A stretch of 6,296 nucleotides of DNA from Bacteroidales bacterium (GTDB taxonomy: Bacteria; Bacteroidota; Bacteroidia; Bacteroidales; WCHB1-69). The notes under the pieces are model-generated. The model made no database searches, was not told the DNA's origin, and saw only the letters and a program-made list of their open reading frames with translations. Position numbers and translations under genes: made by a program. This document shows positions 5,482-6,296 of this stretch, in pieces (within the stretch, counting starts at the first letter, position 1; every line of letters begins with the position of its first letter). The stretch lies in assembly GCA_024400715.1 (NCBI GenBank), contig JAKSMH010000069.1, positions 1-6,296 of the forward strand, in the 5' to 3' direction.

Positions 5482-6296
5482 ATGAGTGACTTAATTCATA
5501 TTGACAAAGAATACAAAACTTGGATTGAAAATCTTGTCTTACTATATCGACAGCAACAAGTGAAAGCCGCCGTTAAAGTAAACGAAGAAGTTATTCGTTT
5601 CTATTGGACCTTGGGAAAAGACATTTCGGAAAAAGCATACGACAACAAGTATGGAAGTCATTTTTATGAAATTTTAAGTTTGGATTTGCGTTCTGAAATG
5701 AGCAATGCAAAAGGTCTTTCGGAAAGCAATATTCGCTATGCAAAACGTTTTTATTCGTTGTATATCAATTTATTGAAAAATCTTCAGCAACCTGCTGAAA
5801 AATCTGCCTTGATGAATTTTCAGCAATCTGCTGAAATATTCGATGTACTTTTTTCCATTCCATGGACGCACCATCTTTACATTATAGATAAGACCAAAGG
5901 AGATTTCGCCAAGGCATTCTTTTATGTGAGGAAGACGTTGGAAAACAATTGGAGTCGAAATGTTTTGTTGAACATGTTGTCTTCAAATTTATATGAACGT
6001 GAAGGCTCGGCAATCAGTAATTTTTCAAAGGTTTTGCCCGAACCGGAAAGTTGCTTGGCTCAGCAAATAACAAAAGATCCTTACAATTTCAGTTTTCTGA
6101 CTCTTACGGAAGATTATAAGGAGTCGGAATTGAAAGACGCTCTTATAAGCAATATCGCCAAAACATTGATGGAATTGGGACGTGGATTTGCTTATATGGG
6201 CAAAGAGATTAGAATTAAAATTGGGGAAACCGAAAAGTTTTTGGATATGCTCTTTTATTGTGTACCTTTGCACCGATATGTTGTCGTAGAAGTGAA
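5482..6296 (+). CDS. YhcG/DUF1016-family PDDEXK nuclease-domain protein, 3' end missing
   Basis: At least 271 codons are open to the right edge; the full family length is usually about 340-380 residues. The N-terminal DUF1016 region (about 10-165) shows the helical KAAVKVNEEVIRFYWTLGKDISE pattern (28-50), SESNIRYAKRFYSLY (80-94), IPWTHHLYIID (126-136) and ENNWSRNVLLNML (154-166). The C-terminal restriction-endonuclease-like domain begins with KDPYNFSFLTLTE (198-210), then LGRGFAYMGKEIRI (232-245) and KFLDMLFYCVPLHRYVVVEV (252-271), where Asp255 and Glu270 would be active-site acids. The next codon begins AA, as needed for the Lys of the ExK motif. Biochemical function is not established; members are often found near type I restriction-modification genes and are thought to cut or process DNA. 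The ATG at 5482 is the only choice, since an in-frame TAG lies at 5455-5457. The last visible codons are intact, so the gene appears functional as far as shown. Confidence 0.9.
   Translation, partial: MSDLIHIDKEYKTWIENLVLLYRQQQVKAAVKVNEEVIRFYWTLGKDISEKAYDNKYGSHFYEILSLDLRSEMSNAKGLSESNIRYAKRFYSLYINLLKNLQQPAEKSALMNFQQSAEIFDVLFSIPWTHHLYIIDKTKGDFAKAFFYVRKTLENNWSRNVLLNMLSSNLYEREGSAISNFSKVLPEPESCLAQQITKDPYNFSFLTLTEDYKESELKDALISNIAKTLMELGRGFAYMGKEIRIKIGETEKFLDMLFYCVPLHRYVVVEV
5783..5836. repeat. Two near-identical short palindromes inside the YhcG-type gene
   Basis: TTCAGCA-acc-TGCTGAA at 5783-5799 and TTTCAGCA-atc-TGCTGAAA at 5818-5836 are perfect inverted repeats with 3-bp loops. Their equivalent bases are 36 bp apart, so they encode a repeated QQPAE / QQSAE at residues 102-106 and 114-118, exactly 12 residues apart. 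They may come from a small in-frame duplication in a variable linker before the conserved IPWTHH motif. Confidence 0.5.

Noticed and set aside
6025..6273. Minus-strand open frame of 82 codons at the right end
   Set aside because: It lies opposite the conserved nuclease domain of the YhcG-type gene and shows no features of its own.

Overview
The window looks like ordinary chromosome from a Bacteroidota bacterium, most likely a Bacteroidales. The reasons are promoter boxes of the TAnnTTTG type (the Bacteroidota -7 element), A/T-rich leaders without Shine-Dalgarno sequences, a lipoprotein whose signal peptide is followed by Cys-Lys-Lys-Glu-Glu, and a DUF4301 protein, a family I know mainly from Bacteroidota. 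The species cannot be named from the sequence alone. No RNA gene, CRISPR array, insertion sequence or phage gene is visible.

Layout, left to right. (1) 1-862, minus strand: most of an iron-sulfur L-cysteine desulfidase / serine dehydratase alpha-chain family gene (CyuA/YhaM), cut by the left edge. (2) 863-955: a divergent promoter region with a -7 box on each strand. (3) 956-2131, plus: a PatB/MalY-type PLP-dependent C-S lyase. (4) 2115-2987, minus: a HAD-superfamily phosphatase, convergent with and overlapping the lyase gene by 17 bp. (5) 2988-3396: about 400 bp without a convincing gene, holding the HAD promoter, the lipoprotein promoter, a leader hairpin and sequence that resembles a dispersed intergenic repeat. 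(6) 3397-3915, plus: a small probable surface lipoprotein of unknown function. (7) 3936-5426, plus: a DUF4301 protein with motifs suggesting a divergent sugar-nucleotidyltransferase fold. (8) 5482-6296, plus: a YhcG/DUF1016-type PDDEXK nuclease gene that runs off the right edge.

Functionally, the divergent pair at the left forms a plausible cysteine/cystathionine-degrading module: both families release sulfide or a thiol, pyruvate and ammonia. The lipoprotein and DUF4301 genes are 20 bp apart and probably share one transcript. The YhcG gene follows 55 bp later with only a poor promoter candidate. Proteins of its family often sit near type I restriction-modification genes, so the sequence to the right may be a defence or mobile region, but this window does not show that.

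I found no clearly new system. The most rewarding leads are the possible enzymatic fold of the DUF4301 protein, the right-hand nuclease context and the intergenic repeat-like segment.
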